A stretch of 61,639 nucleotides of DNA from Chloroflexota bacterium. Its GTDB lineage: Bacteria; Chloroflexota; Anaerolineae; Anaerolineales; Villigracilaceae. Numbering within the stretch: the first letter of the stretch is position 1; every line of letters starts with the position of its first letter. Shown one piece after another: positions 51,522 through 61,333 of the stretch. The stretch is taken from the NCBI GenBank assembly GCA_024224815.1, contig JAAENC010000857.1, positions 1-61,639 on the forward strand, read 5' to 3'. The position numbers and the translations under genes were made by a program. The notes beneath the pieces are model-generated. The model was given only the letters and a program-made list of their open reading frames with translations. It did not search any database and was not told where the DNA came from.

Positions 51522-53945
51522 GTGAAATCACATGCGCGCGTAGTTATTGTTGGGGGAGGTATTATGGGAGTTGGATTGCTCTACCATTTAGCTGAAGCTG
51601 GCTGGACAGATTGTGTTCTGATCGAAAAATCAGAATTAACATCTGGTTCAACCTGGCATGCTGCCGGGCAATGCCCCAATTTTACAAGCGATTACAATAT
51701 CGCGAAAATTCAAAATTACAGCAATCAGCTTTACCCCAAACTTGAGGAGATGACGGGTCAAGCTACTGGCTGGCATGGCGTAGGTGGGATTCGCTTCGCA
51801 ACCACTAAAGAAGAATTGGATAATATTCACCGCGTTATGGGCGTGGCTAAAAAAGTCGGTTTCCGCATGGAGATCATTGGGCCGGATGAGATTCGTCGGC
51901 TTAATCCTTTTGTGAATACAAATGGTGTGGTTGCTGGAGCCTGGACGCTCGATGATGGTTATGTTGATCCTGCTGGCGTAACGAATGCAATGGCAATCGG
52001 CGCAAAAAAGATGGGGGCGACAATCATTCGGAATAATCTCGTAACAGATATAAATCTGCTCCCCGGCGGAGAATGGGAAGTGATCAGCGAGCAGGGAACG
52101 ATCACTTGTGAGCATGTGGTTAATGCCGGAGGTTGCTACGCTGCCCGTATCGGAGCCTGGGTCGGGCTTAATCTGCCCATCGTTCCGATGAAGCACCAAT
52201 ATCTGGTTACCGAACCGATCAAAGAGTTTGCCGAACTAGATAAAGAAATTCCCGTTATGCGTGACCCTTATCCCAATGCCTATTATAGGCAGGAACAGAA
52301 CGCCGGTCTGATAGGGATTTATGAACGCAGTGGCACAGAAGAAGCCTGGTTTGGCACGGAAGGGCAAGCCTGGGAATCAGAAAGCGAACTCTTTCCGGCA
52401 GATTATGATGTCATCATGCCTGGCTTGGAACGTGTAATGGAGCGTATGCCAATCTTTGCAGAAGCAGGCATTATGCGTGTAGTGAATGGCGCAAATCCCC
52501 GCACGCCAGACCATAATCCACTTATCGGCCCGGCGACCGGATTACGAAATTATTGGCTCAGTTGCGGTCAAAATATGGGCATAGGACAGGGCGCTGGCGC
52601 AGGCAAATATCTGGCGCAATGGATGATGCACGGAGCGTCTGAGATCAACATGGTCGGCGTTGACCCTCGTCGTTTTGGCCCCTATGCGGATATGGAATAT
52701 GCTCGCGCAAAATCACATCAAGATTTCACTTTCATGTATCAACTCCACCTACCGGGCGAAGAACGTCCTGCCGGTCGGCCTGCACGCACCAGCCCCTTAT
52801 ATGAAAAACTAAAAGACAAAGGCGCTAATTTTGCCCAGGGCTTTGGTTGGGAGCGCCCCAAGTGGTTCTCTCTGGATGGTCGTGAAGAAGAAAAAAGTTT
52901 CCGTCGAAATAATATCTTTGAAGTGGTTGGTGACGAATGTCGGGCTGTTCGTGAACGAGTGGGCGTTTTAGATCTTTCCAGTTTCACAAAACATGATGTG
53001 ACTGGCCCTGATGCCGAAGCCTTCTTGAATCGAGTGCTGGCTAATCGAATGCCTCGCAAAAAGGGTGGAATTGTTCTTGCACATGGTCTCACTGAAGCAG
53101 GACGTATCGAAAGCGAATATACCGTCACACGTTTGGGTAACGAGCATTTTTACTTGCTTTCGGCTGCCGCTGCAAATCTTCGCAACACCGATCAGCTCAA
53201 CCATGCCAGAAAAGATGGCGAAGATGTAACGATCAAAGATATTACCGAAGAACTGGGAACTTTGGTTTTAGCAGGGCCTCGTTGTCGAGATTTGCTTTCC
53301 AAGATCACCGACGCTGACTTTGGCAACGAGCATTTCCCCTGGCTTAGAGGGAAAGAGATCGAGATAGCGGGGGTGATGGTGCGCGCTCTTCGCATTAACT
53401 ATGTCGGTGAATTGGGATGGGAATTACACATGCCGATTACGCAACTTGAGCGTCTCTACGATGCGGTTTGGGAAGCTGGAGAAGAATTTGGCATCGCCGA
53501 TTTCGGCATGTATGCTTTGATGAGTTTGGGCAAGGAAAAAGCATATTATGCCTGGGGTGTCGAATTGATCAATGAGATTACGATGATCGAAGCCGGTATG
53601 GAGCGTTTCATAGATTTCAACAAGGGCGATTTTATCGGGCGTGATGCGTTACTTCAGCGCCAGAAAGAAGAGCTTGAATGGAATATCGCCTATGTTGAAG
53701 TGGATGCCATAGATTCTGAAGTGCGCGGTGGTGAGCCAGTTCTTGATGGCGATAAAGTTATTGGCGTGACAACATCCGGAGCATACGGCTATGCTGTCGA
53801 GAAAAGCCTCGCCTTCGTCTACGTTCCGCCAGAGTATGCTGCGCCTGGAACAACCTTTGATATTGAGATATTGGGAGAATCTTGTCAGGCAAAAGTTTTA
53901 GGAAAGCCTGCCTACGATCCTAAGAACAAAGGCCTGCGCTCTTAG
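51522..53945 (+). CDS. DMGDH-like FAD dehydrogenase fused to GcvT-type folate domain (paralogue 3)
   Basis: I use GTG 51522, with AAGGAGA upstream and KSHARVVIVGGGIMGVG following; the frame opens at 51426 within the CWC gene. The 807-residue protein has SGSTWHAAG with His46 as the covalent-FAD histidine, then the GcvT domains (VLDLSSFTKHDVTGPDAEAF, INYVGELGWELHMP, end PAYDPKNKGLRS). It is clearly more distant from the other two DMGDH paralogues, with a different PHM/GATGLRNYWLSCGQNMGIGQG region, so it probably uses another N-methyl amine. Its stop overlaps the end of the next gene by four bases, on the opposite strand. Confidence 0.88.
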   Translation: MKSHARVVIVGGGIMGVGLLYHLAEAGWTDCVLIEKSELTSGSTWHAAGQCPNFTSDYNIAKIQNYSNQLYPKLEEMTGQATGWHGVGGIRFATTKEELDNIHRVMGVAKKVGFRMEIIGPDEIRRLNPFVNTNGVVAGAWTLDDGYVDPAGVTNAMAIGAKKMGATIIRNNLVTDINLLPGGEWEVISEQGTITCEHVVNAGGCYAARIGAWVGLNLPIVPMKHQYLVTEPIKEFAELDKEIPVMRDPYPNAYYRQEQNAGLIGIYERSGTEEAWFGTEGQAWESESELFPADYDVIMPGLERVMERMPIFAEAGIMRVVNGANPRTPDHNPLIGPATGLRNYWLSCGQNMGIGQGAGAGKYLAQWMMHGASEINMVGVDPRRFGPYADMEYARAKSHQDFTFMYQLHLPGEERPAGRPARTSPLYEKLKDKGANFAQGFGWERPKWFSLDGREEEKSFRRNNIFEVVGDECRAVRERVGVLDLSSFTKHDVTGPDAEAFLNRVLANRMPRKKGGIVLAHGLTEAGRIESEYTVTRLGNEHFYLLSAAAANLRNTDQLNHARKDGEDVTIKDITEELGTLVLAGPRCRDLLSKITDADFGNEHFPWLRGKEIEIAGVMVRALRINYVGELGWELHMPITQLERLYDAVWEAGEEFGIADFGMYALMSLGKEKAYYAWGVELINEITMIEAGMERFIDFNKGDFIGRDALLQRQKEELEWNIAYVEVDAIDSEVRGGEPVLDGDKVIGVTTSGAYGYAVEKSLAFVYVPPEYAAPGTTFDIEILGESCQAKVLGKPAYDPKNKGLRS

Positions 53946-56299
53946 TTAATTTGGTTTTCGCCATCCATTGCGTTCTTCAATGCTGCGAGCAGGATATCTG
54001 CATGTTCATTTTGGAATACAATGGGTGGGCGAATTTTTAAGATTGAGTAATGCTCTCCGGTTGTGCCAATGAGAACGCCCTTTTCACGCATCCTGTTCAT
54101 TAAACGGTCAGCAAGTTTCGGGTCAGGAGCGCCATCGGGCTTGATGATATCGATCCCCTGAAGAAGTCCTGTGCCGTGTATATCTCCGATCATCGGATAA
54201 TCATTCCGGAGTATATCCAATTGTTCTTTTAGGTATTGACCAACTTCAAGGGCATTGCGTTGCAAATCTTCCTTTTCGATCACTTCCAGCACTGCCAAAG
54301 CTGCCGCACAGGAAACAGGGTTGCCACCAAAAGTGTTGAAGTAGCCCGTTTTTTTGGCGAGGGTTTCAGCGATTTCGGGGCGGGTTACGACTGCCGCGAT
54401 TGGATGACCGTTGCCCATTGGTTTCCCCATAGTTACGATGTCAGGAATCACTTCATCGAATTTAAATCCCCAGAAATGCTGACCAAAGCGACCGAACCCA
54501 CCCTGTACTTCATCTGCCACAAAAAGCCCCCCAGCGGCTCGTGTCTTTGTAAAAAGTGTGTTGAGATAACCCTTTGGCGAGGTGTAAACGCCATCACTAA
54601 CGAAAGATGTATCCAAGAGCAACATTGCCGGTTTGTGACCTTGTTCGTCTAACGCCGAGATCGCATCATCTAGACCGGAATTTGGTTTCTGGAAGGTTGT
54701 GTCAGAAGTGGGTGCCAAGAGGGTTTGCACGTGTGTCGGTAAGCTGTATTGAGAAATACTTTCGGGGCTGAATTGCATAGTGGCCGCACTGCTGCCGTGA
54801 TATGCGTATTGGGTTACCAGAGCGCCGTGATTGCCCGACGCCAGTTGAGACATTTGCCAGGCTAATTCATTGGCTTCTGACCCCGTGCAGACAAACATGC
54901 ACACGCTTAATGTATCTGGCATTTTTGCGGTGATCCGTTCGGCCAATTCGAGAATGAGTCCGTGCATATAACGTGTGCTGGTGTTCAGTTTGTGGGCTTG
55001 TTTGGTGATTGCGTTTACTACATGTGGGTGACTGTGGCCAACATGGGCAACGTTATTATAGGCATCCAGATATCGATTGCCGTCAATATCATAGAGCCAA
55101 GCGCCTTCTCCTCGAGTAATATGTAAGGGGTGGTCGTAGAATAGGTATGCGCAAGAACCTAATAAGCGATTTCTGCGCAATAGATGGGTCTGGCGCGTCT
55201 CCCTTACTTTTTCCTGTTGCGGTTTCCCCTCATCAAATTCCCAGTAGCCGCAAGCTCGAAAGAACCTTCTCGTCACTTCTACCGGGTCGAGCGCGCGCCA
55301 TGCTTTCAATGTGCCCCACGTCTCTTCGACGCCTCCGGTAATATACGCTCTATTTTCTGGGTGGAGTGTCACTCTCCAGACTGCGATCACATTCAACATT
55401 ACTAAACGTGCAGCGATCAGGTCGTATAGTGTGCGCAGCTCAGCTGTTTCAAGCGGAATCAATTTATGGTATTCGGAGATGATTTCCACAGCCACGTTAA
55501 CGGGGGCTTTATGTTCACGGACCATTGATGCGATGGTAGTCGCTAAGTCAATGATTATGAGTGTATGAGTCATATCACCAAAATCGATAATACCGACAAT
55601 ATCCCCAGGGTCATGTTCTGAAACAACGATATTATCAGGCGTTAAGTCATTGTGAAGAATTTGCGCTCTCAGTTTTGGAATCTCGGGGAGGACATTCTGA
55701 TCAAAACGATCTATGAAGTAGTTGACCAATTTATGATGATCTGGATCGGTAACATGGGATAAATATTGTCTGAGCTTTGATGTATGCTTCAAATCCCATA
55801 GAATTTCATAATTCGCTTTAGGATGAAAAAAACCACGTAAGGCCAGGGTAAGTTGAGCCAGACGTTCTCCTATTGGGCGCAGGAGTGCTTGCTCGGTGGG
55901 ATTATCCTTAGGAGGAGTACCCTGCAAATAAGTTAATACGCGTATATAATGCTTTGTGCCATTCTCAGCCTGTATTTGCTCAATAGTCAACTTTTTTAGG
56001 GAGCGCATGACTCTTGGCACAGGAAGATCAGGGTTGGTCAACGCAATATGTTCCAGTGCTTTAATTTGCATATCAATGATTCCCAAGTCTTCAGCACTGT
56101 TAGCTATTTTTATTACAAATTCCCCTCTCTTTTTAGTAATTAGGCGGGAGTTTTGATCTCGTTCACTGTCAAGCGGAGAGAGTTTTCCTGTAAGTCCATA
56201 TAGCTTGTTTGCGAATTTTTTGATTTCTTTGGCCGTAAAGTTTGGGGATGGAGTTTTCAAAAGGGTGTTTAGGTAGTTTTTGTCATGCGCGTCAGGCAT
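53942..56299 (-). CDS. Kinase-aminotransferase fusion (hydroxylysine kinase + phospho-lyase type)
   Basis: A 785-residue two-domain protein. Residues about 1-350 are an APH-type kinase with the catalytic LHNDLTPDN (His216, Asp218) and the metal-binding IDFGD (239-242), most like hydroxylysine kinase. From about 375 on it is a class III PLP enzyme: FVADEVQGGFGR and the PLP lysine Lys626 in VTMGKPMGNGHP, matching the AGXT2L (5-phosphohydroxylysine or phosphoethanolamine phospho-lyase) branch. In animals the two are separate proteins that act in order; here they are one. Likely outcome: phosphorylation of an amino alcohol and elimination of phosphate and ammonia. The substrate is inferred only from the family. 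Confidence 0.85.
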   Translation of the reverse strand: MPDAHDKNYLNTLLKTPSPNFTAKEIKKFANKLYGLTGKLSPLDSERDQNSRLITKKRGEFVIKIANSAEDLGIIDMQIKALEHIALTNPDLPVPRVMRSLKKLTIEQIQAENGTKHYIRVLTYLQGTPPKDNPTEQALLRPIGERLAQLTLALRGFFHPKANYEILWDLKHTSKLRQYLSHVTDPDHHKLVNYFIDRFDQNVLPEIPKLRAQILHNDLTPDNIVVSEHDPGDIVGIIDFGDMTHTLIIIDLATTIASMVREHKAPVNVAVEIISEYHKLIPLETAELRTLYDLIAARLVMLNVIAVWRVTLHPENRAYITGGVEETWGTLKAWRALDPVEVTRRFFRACGYWEFDEGKPQQEKVRETRQTHLLRRNRLLGSCAYLFYDHPLHITRGEGAWLYDIDGNRYLDAYNNVAHVGHSHPHVVNAITKQAHKLNTSTRYMHGLILELAERITAKMPDTLSVCMFVCTGSEANELAWQMSQLASGNHGALVTQYAYHGSSAATMQFSPESISQYSLPTHVQTLLAPTSDTTFQKPNSGLDDAISALDEQGHKPAMLLLDTSFVSDGVYTSPKGYLNTLFTKTRAAGGLFVADEVQGGFGRFGQHFWGFKFDEVIPDIVTMGKPMGNGHPIAAVVTRPEIAETLAKKTGYFNTFGGNPVSCAAALAVLEVIEKEDLQRNALEVGQYLKEQLDILRNDYPMIGDIHGTGLLQGIDIIKPDGAPDPKLADRLMNRMREKGVLIGTTGEHYSILKIRPPIVFQNEHADILLAALKNAMDGENQIN

Positions 56300-56327
56300 A
56301 GCATGTCTCCATTATGTAGAATAACCA

Positions 56328-57608
56328 TCACGTTGATAATCGGGGTTCTTTTACAAAGAATCTTATGGTACCAAAGGCTATGAGCGCAGTGGCTAATGCG
56401 GTCAGAAACATGATCTGGTATCCCCATAGCTGCACAAAGGTTCCGCCAATAATCGGCGCCAGCAAGAGAAAGGGACCAGTAAGTGTTTTTGACATCCCAA
56501 TATAAGTTGGCCGGTCTTCTTCACTACTAAATTCCATTGCGATATTTTGGTCCGCGAGATATTCACCAGCGTGTGAGAAACTCATTATCACGAAAGCAAA
56601 GTAAAGTCCCCATATGGATTTTGAAAGCAAAAGAATGACTAATCCAAGTATCAGGAATAAGTTATTGAATTCCAATATCTTCTTATATCCGTTTTTGTCG
56701 CCATAAGCTCCCCAAATACTGTACCCAACAACCTCGGTGACTAGCATAATGAACGTAAAAATTGCTGAATGAGATAAAGGCAAATCGAATTCCTGAATAC
56801 CGTAAACAGTAACAAAGCCTAATCCCATAGAGCTTAGGAACATAAATCCTCTGTTAATCAGAAAGTTTGAAAAATTGCTATCAGCACGCAGTATCTTCCC
56901 CATCCTTGCCCAAAGATTTAGTTTTTTATTAGCCGGAGAAAGGGAACGCTCAATTTCCGGTTCGATATTCATATTTACGAAAAGAAGAGAAATTGATACG
57001 CCAATAAAGCCAACGCCGAACATAGCTGCGTAATTTGTTGGGTAGGCAATACTGGTTAGGAGAAAGCCGGTGATGATCGCGCCCACCATACCCATCAATT
57101 TTCCCAAAATTAATGCGATGCCCCAATAACGGCCACGGTGCGTGATAGGAATTACTGTGGCTATTAATTCCTGCCAGGGCAATGCGCCAAATCCGCTTGA
57201 AAATGTTTTTACGATGTAGATGAGCAAAAACATTATCACTGCAACAGTAGGGTCTACTTTTAGAATAAATAAAGCCCCGATCGCGAGAAATAAAAGAGGC
57301 AGTCGGTCTAGAACACCTAGTTTAAGTACCAAGGGCAATCGTCGATTTTGACCCTCTAGATGTTTAGCCAAGAATAATTGGGGCAAAAACCATCCGGCAC
57401 CCTCCAGCGCTGGTATTAAGCCGATTAGAATAGGAGAATCTGTTAGGGTGCTCATAAATACAGGCATAATGGTATAGGCTGCAACAAAGCTGTCGCCAAA
57501 GAACCAAAAGCCCGAGTCCATGATATTGGCGAAGAAATTCCGCCTAAAGTGTTTTACTACTTCGGGGTTTATATTGTCTGAATTGGGAATTATGAAGAAT
57601 TCTTTCAT
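56328..57608 (-). CDS. Major facilitator superfamily transporter
   Basis: A 426-residue membrane protein with about 12 helices. It has HRGRYWGIALILGKLMGMVG in the loop and IWGAYGDKNGYKKILE, an MFS loop pattern. It lies 28 bases upstream of the kinase-phospho-lyase fusion, on the same strand, and probably brings in or exports a substrate of that pathway. Ligand and direction of transport cannot be read. No strong ribosome site is seen at 57608. Confidence 0.8.
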   Translation of the reverse strand: MKEFFIIPNSDNINPEVVKHFRRNFFANIMDSGFWFFGDSFVAAYTIMPVFMSTLTDSPILIGLIPALEGAGWFLPQLFLAKHLEGQNRRLPLVLKLGVLDRLPLLFLAIGALFILKVDPTVAVIMFLLIYIVKTFSSGFGALPWQELIATVIPITHRGRYWGIALILGKLMGMVGAIITGFLLTSIAYPTNYAAMFGVGFIGVSISLLFVNMNIEPEIERSLSPANKKLNLWARMGKILRADSNFSNFLINRGFMFLSSMGLGFVTVYGIQEFDLPLSHSAIFTFIMLVTEVVGYSIWGAYGDKNGYKKILEFNNLFLILGLVILLLSKSIWGLYFAFVIMSFSHAGEYLADQNIAMEFSSEEDRPTYIGMSKTLTGPFLLLAPIIGGTFVQLWGYQIMFLTALATALIAFGTIRFFVKEPRLST

Positions 57609-57806
57609 CGATTAGTGCTCGCGTATTAAGGTTGTGTGTTTTAGCATAGCGGGCGCTTTAGGAGTGCCATAGATTTACTATATAATTGCCACTGTCTCTT
57701 TCGGATTCTCAGTACCTGCTTCGCTCCTGATTTTTGCTTATTTCTGTTAAAATATCTAAGTTCTAACTCGTAGATATTATCACGTTTAAACACTAAGGAC
57801 TCGAAT

Positions 57807-59057
57807 ATGATCAACCATCTTTCTCCTGTCTGGACGCATCTGACGCAGATTCAACCCGTGCGCGGCGAAGGCATCTATCTCTATGATTCAGAAGGCAAAT
57901 GCTATACAGATTTTACTTCTGGTATCGGCGTCACTTCGACAGGGCATTGTCATCCCAATGTTGTGCAGGCTATCAAAGATCAAGCGGAAAAGCTGCTTTT
58001 TGGGCAGATGAATATCGTCATCCCACCTGTGGCACTTGAATTGGCTGAAGAGCTGAACAAAGTTACTCCAGAAAAAATTGATAGTTTTTTCTTTTCCAAT
58101 TCCGGTGCAGAAGCGGTTGAAGCGAGCGTGAAATTAGCGCGTCATGTGACGGGCAAGCAAAATATCATCGTCTTTCAGGGCAGTTTCCACGGGCGTACGG
58201 CACAAACAATGGCGATGACCACATCGAAATATATTTATAGGCACCAATACCAGCCCTTGCCATCAGGCATTTTTACAACCCCTTTCCCCTATGCCTATTT
58301 CTACGGCTGGGATGAAGAAGAAGCGACAGATTTCAGCCTAAAACAACTCGATTACCTTTTACATGGGCAAACCCCGGCTGATGAAACTGCTGCAATCATC
58401 ATTGAGCCTGTTTTAGGAGAAGGTGGCTATGTCCCCGTGCCCGATGGCTTTATGCAGGAATTACGCAAAATCTGTGACGAGAATAATATCCTGCTGATTG
58501 TGGACGAAGTTCAATCCGGTTTTGGGCGAACGGGTAAATTCTTTGGATTTGAGCATGCAGGCATTGTGCCCGATATTATTGTGATGGCAAAAGGATTAGG
58601 TAGCGGGCTACCTGTTTCAGGTATTGCCGCACCGAAAACCTTGATGGACAAGTGGGAGCCAGGCACACACGGTGGCACCTATGGCGGTGGTAGCGCAGTC
58701 CCCTTGGCAGCGGCCTTAGCGACTGTAAAAACCTTGCAAGAAGAAAAACTGATCGAGAATACTGCGGAGATGGGTGAGCGGTTAATGTTCGGGTTGCGCA
58801 AATTGCAAAAGAAATATCCCTTTATTGGGGATGTGCGCGGTCGCGGATTAATGGTTGGGGTGGAGATAACAGCCGAAAATAACGAGAGCAAGCCCATTAC
58901 AAGTGCGATCCAGAAAGCATGTTTGCAGAAAAAACTACTCTTGCTGACTTGCGGCACTTATGGCAACGTCATCCGCTGGATTCCACCGTTGGTTGTGAAT
59001 GCAGAACAGATTGATGAAGCCTTAGCCATTTTTGAAGTAGCACTGAAAAGTGTCTAA
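57807..59057 (+). CDS. Class III aminotransferase, GABA/acetylornithine type
   Basis: The 416-residue enzyme has a GabT/ArgD-like core: FFFSNSGAEAVEASVKLARH, FQGSFHGRTAQTMAMTTS, LLIVDEVQSGFGRTGKFFGF and the lysine loop VMAKGLGSGLPVSGIAA. These use GABA, acetylornithine or related omega-amino acids with 2-oxoglutarate. The gene stands alone, divergent from the MFS gene with a 198-base shared upstream region, and is followed by an AOR remnant. It could take GABA or 4-aminobutanal-derived compounds from putrescine breakdown. Confidence 0.85.
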   Translation: MINHLSPVWTHLTQIQPVRGEGIYLYDSEGKCYTDFTSGIGVTSTGHCHPNVVQAIKDQAEKLLFGQMNIVIPPVALELAEELNKVTPEKIDSFFFSNSGAEAVEASVKLARHVTGKQNIIVFQGSFHGRTAQTMAMTTSKYIYRHQYQPLPSGIFTTPFPYAYFYGWDEEEATDFSLKQLDYLLHGQTPADETAAIIIEPVLGEGGYVPVPDGFMQELRKICDENNILLIVDEVQSGFGRTGKFFGFEHAGIVPDIIVMAKGLGSGLPVSGIAAPKTLMDKWEPGTHGGTYGGGSAVPLAAALATVKTLQEEKLIENTAEMGERLMFGLRKLQKKYPFIGDVRGRGLMVGVEITAENNESKPITSAIQKACLQKKLLLLTCGTYGNVIRWIPPLVVNAEQIDEALAIFEVALKSV

Positions 59058-59059
59058 TC

Positions 59060-59279
59060 TGGGGTTTTATTAGCACGTATTTTGGTGAATGAAGTGCCCG
59101 GAATTTGCGAACCCCTGAGCGCAAAAAACAAGCTCATTTTTGCCCCCAGGCTAATGGTGGGACACCGCCTTTCGTCTTGTGACCGCCTCCCCGAATGGAT
59201 GACGCGAGAACCTGTTGCACCTACCAATACGGTTTTTGATGTCTCTGAAGAAGATTTGGATAACCTATTCAATTGGTAG
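59060..59279 (+). pseudogene. Collapsed aldehyde:ferredoxin oxidoreductase remnant
   Basis: A plus-strand frame reads ARILVNEVPGICEPLSAKNK, then IFAPRLMVGHRLSSCDR, which is AOR N-terminal sequence (compare ...LGPENVLVLALSVLTGT in the intact AOR at 21961, though this is from a different subfamily). It then jumps straight to LPEWMTREPVAPTNTVFD, typical of an AOR C-terminus, and ends EEDLDNLFNW. About 500 residues between the two parts are missing, so the gene collapsed by an internal deletion without losing frame. It starts right after the aminotransferase stop codon. Confidence 0.6.
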
Positions 59280-59299
59280 TTTCTCAGTCTGATATTGCT

Positions 59300-61333
59300 T
59301 TAGCGATTTACTTGGTCTCGTAGTTGGCTTGCAGTGTTTACAGGTAATTTACAGGAAAAACCTTCACAAACATAAGCCGTAGGTAAATTGTTTTTTAATG
59401 CGCGGCCTTTCAATAATTCAGGTGCATCTTCAGGGATGGGATAGGGGGATTGCGCCACGACCATATTGGGTCGGTAGCTCGAGCGGATTTCCGCCAAAAG
59501 GGCTTTTGTCTCATCCCGCCCCAGATCGCCCACGATTGCAACTTGCTTAGCGTTATGGATGGCTAAATCTGCCCCAGAAAGCCACTGCGAAAAAGCGGTC
59601 GGGTACGTGCTTACGAATTCACTCACTAGCGCGAGGGTTTTTTCTGCTAGTTGGCGATATTCTGTCTTTCCTGTAATCGCATCCAGTTTGAGCAAGGCTT
59701 CTGCTGCCAGTGAATTTCCAGAGGGGATAGCATTATCCTGCAATTCTTTTGGCCGGATGGGCAAAGAAGATGCCTCAGCCGCTTCATTTGTTGTGTCGAA
59801 GAACCCGCCTTCAGGGTCGCCAAATTTTTCGATCATCTCATCTGCTAATTCTTGTGCTGCGATAAACCAGCGATTGTTAAAATCAGTCTGATAAAGTTCG
59901 AGGAGGCCAAGAATCAGCGCGGCGTAATCAGCGAGGAAAACTTCGCTGCCAGCTTTTCCTTCTCGCCATGAGCGGCGGAGTTGTCCGCTTGGCCGCAAGG
60001 CTGTGAGGAGGAAATCTGCGTTTCGGGTAGCCATATTGAGATAGTCTTTGTTGTCAAATATGCGTGCTGCTTCTGCAATGGCAATTAGCATCAGGCCGTT
60101 CCATTCTGTCAGAACTTTGTCGTCGGTGCCCGGGCGGATTCGTTTGTCTCGTGCAATGAGTAGTTTTTTGTGGGCAGAGGTTAATTTAGCGGGGACAAGT
60201 TCAGGGTCAAGAGCGAAGCGGGCGGCGAGGGTGAGGTCATCTGTGGTGCGTTGCAAAACGGTTTTTCCTTCCCAGTTGCCTGTTGCGCTGATTCCATACG
60301 CCGCTTCAAATAGCGTGTAGTCATCACCTAGTAAATCTTCTATCTCTTCTTTCTCCCAAACGTAAAATTTACCTTCAACGCCTTCTGAATCGGCATCGAG
60401 GGAGGAGTAAAATCCGCCATCCGGATGGGTCGTTTCGCGTGCGATAAAGCCAAGCGTTTCTTCGCAAATTTGACGATAATGGGCTTTGCCTGTGCGCTGC
60501 CAAGCGTGCAGATAGGCGCGAGTGAGCAGGGCGTTGTCATAAAGCATCTTTTCAAAATGGGGGACAAGCCATTGCGCGTCGGTGCTGTAACGAGCAAAAC
60601 CGCCGCCAACGACATCGTATATTCCGCCGCGCGCCATTGCATCGAGGGCGTGGAGAGGGGCGGATTTTCCGGTGTAAGATTCGCTATCGCGTAGTAGAAA
60701 TTCGATTGCCATTGTCTGGGGAAATTTAGGTGCTGCACCCCAACCGCCGTTTTGCCAATCGTAGCTTTCGGTGAGACGTTTTGTTGCATTTTCAACTTGT
60801 ACGGCTGTGATATTTTTACCGCTGGCTGTCATGCTGGCTTCGGTTTGGAGCTGCTTGGTGAGTTGCGCGCCCGCAAGGTCTATATTGGTGCGGTCTTTTT
60901 TCCATGAATCTGCTATGCCAAGTAAAAGCTGTGGAAAAGAAGGCATTTGGTAGCGCGGCTCAGGGGGAAAATAAGTGCCGCCATAAAAGGGGCGCAGATC
61001 GGGCGTGAGAAAAACGGACATAGGCCAGCCGCCCTGGCGAGTGAGTGCAATTACGGCTTTCATATAAATGCTATCAATATCAGGGCGTTCTTCGCGATCA
61101 ACTTTTATGTTGATGAAATGCTCATTCATAATTGCGGCTATTTCTTCGTTTTCAAAGGATTCGTGTGCCATAACATGGCACCAATGACAAGCTGCATAAC
61201 CGATAGAGAGAAAAACAGGTTTATCTTCTACTTTTGCTTTGGCGATGGATTCATCATTCCACTCGTGCCAATGGACGGGGTTATCTGCATGCTGTAAAAG
61301 ATAGGGGGAGGTGGAGTCTTTTAGTAGATTCAT
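59300..61333 (-). CDS. Thioredoxin-domain/DUF255 protein (YyaL/SSP411 family), intact copy
   Basis: The full 677-residue protein has the DUF255 start [17 protein letters not shown], the thioredoxin-like [12 protein letters not shown], then [18 protein letters not shown]-type barrel segments and a C-terminal [10 protein letters not shown]. Family members have a thioredoxin-like fold followed by a six-hairpin barrel; the biochemical role is not established. It is the intact parent or sibling of the remnants at 2862 and 5163. All three read in the same direction, about 54-57 kb apart. Confidence 0.88.
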   Translation of the reverse strand: MNLLKDSTSPYLLQHADNPVHWHEWNDESIAKAKVEDKPVFLSIGYAACHWCHVMAHESFENEEIAAIMNEHFINIKVDREERPDIDSIYMKAVIALTRQGGWPMSVFLTPDLRPFYGGTYFPPEPRYQMPSFPQLLLGIADSWKKDRTNIDLAGAQLTKQLQTEASMTASGKNITAVQVENATKRLTESYDWQNGGWGAAPKFPQTMAIEFLLRDSESYTGKSAPLHALDAMARGGIYDVVGGGFARYSTDAQWLVPHFEKMLYDNALLTRAYLHAWQRTGKAHYRQICEETLGFIARETTHPDGGFYSSLDADSEGVEGKFYVWEKEEIEDLLGDDYTLFEAAYGISATGNWEGKTVLQRTTDDLTLAARFALDPELVPAKLTSAHKKLLIARDKRIRPGTDDKVLTEWNGLMLIAIAEAARIFDNKDYLNMATRNADFLLTALRPSGQLRRSWREGKAGSEVFLADYAALILGLLELYQTDFNNRWFIAAQELADEMIEKFGDPEGGFFDTTNEAAEASSLPIRPKELQDNAIPSGNSLAAEALLKLDAITGKTEYRQLAEKTLALVSEFVSTYPTAFSQWLSGADLAIHNAKQVAIVGDLGRDETKALLAEIRSSYRPNMVVAQSPYPIPEDAPELLKGRALKNNLPTAYVCEGFSCKLPVNTASQLRDQVNR

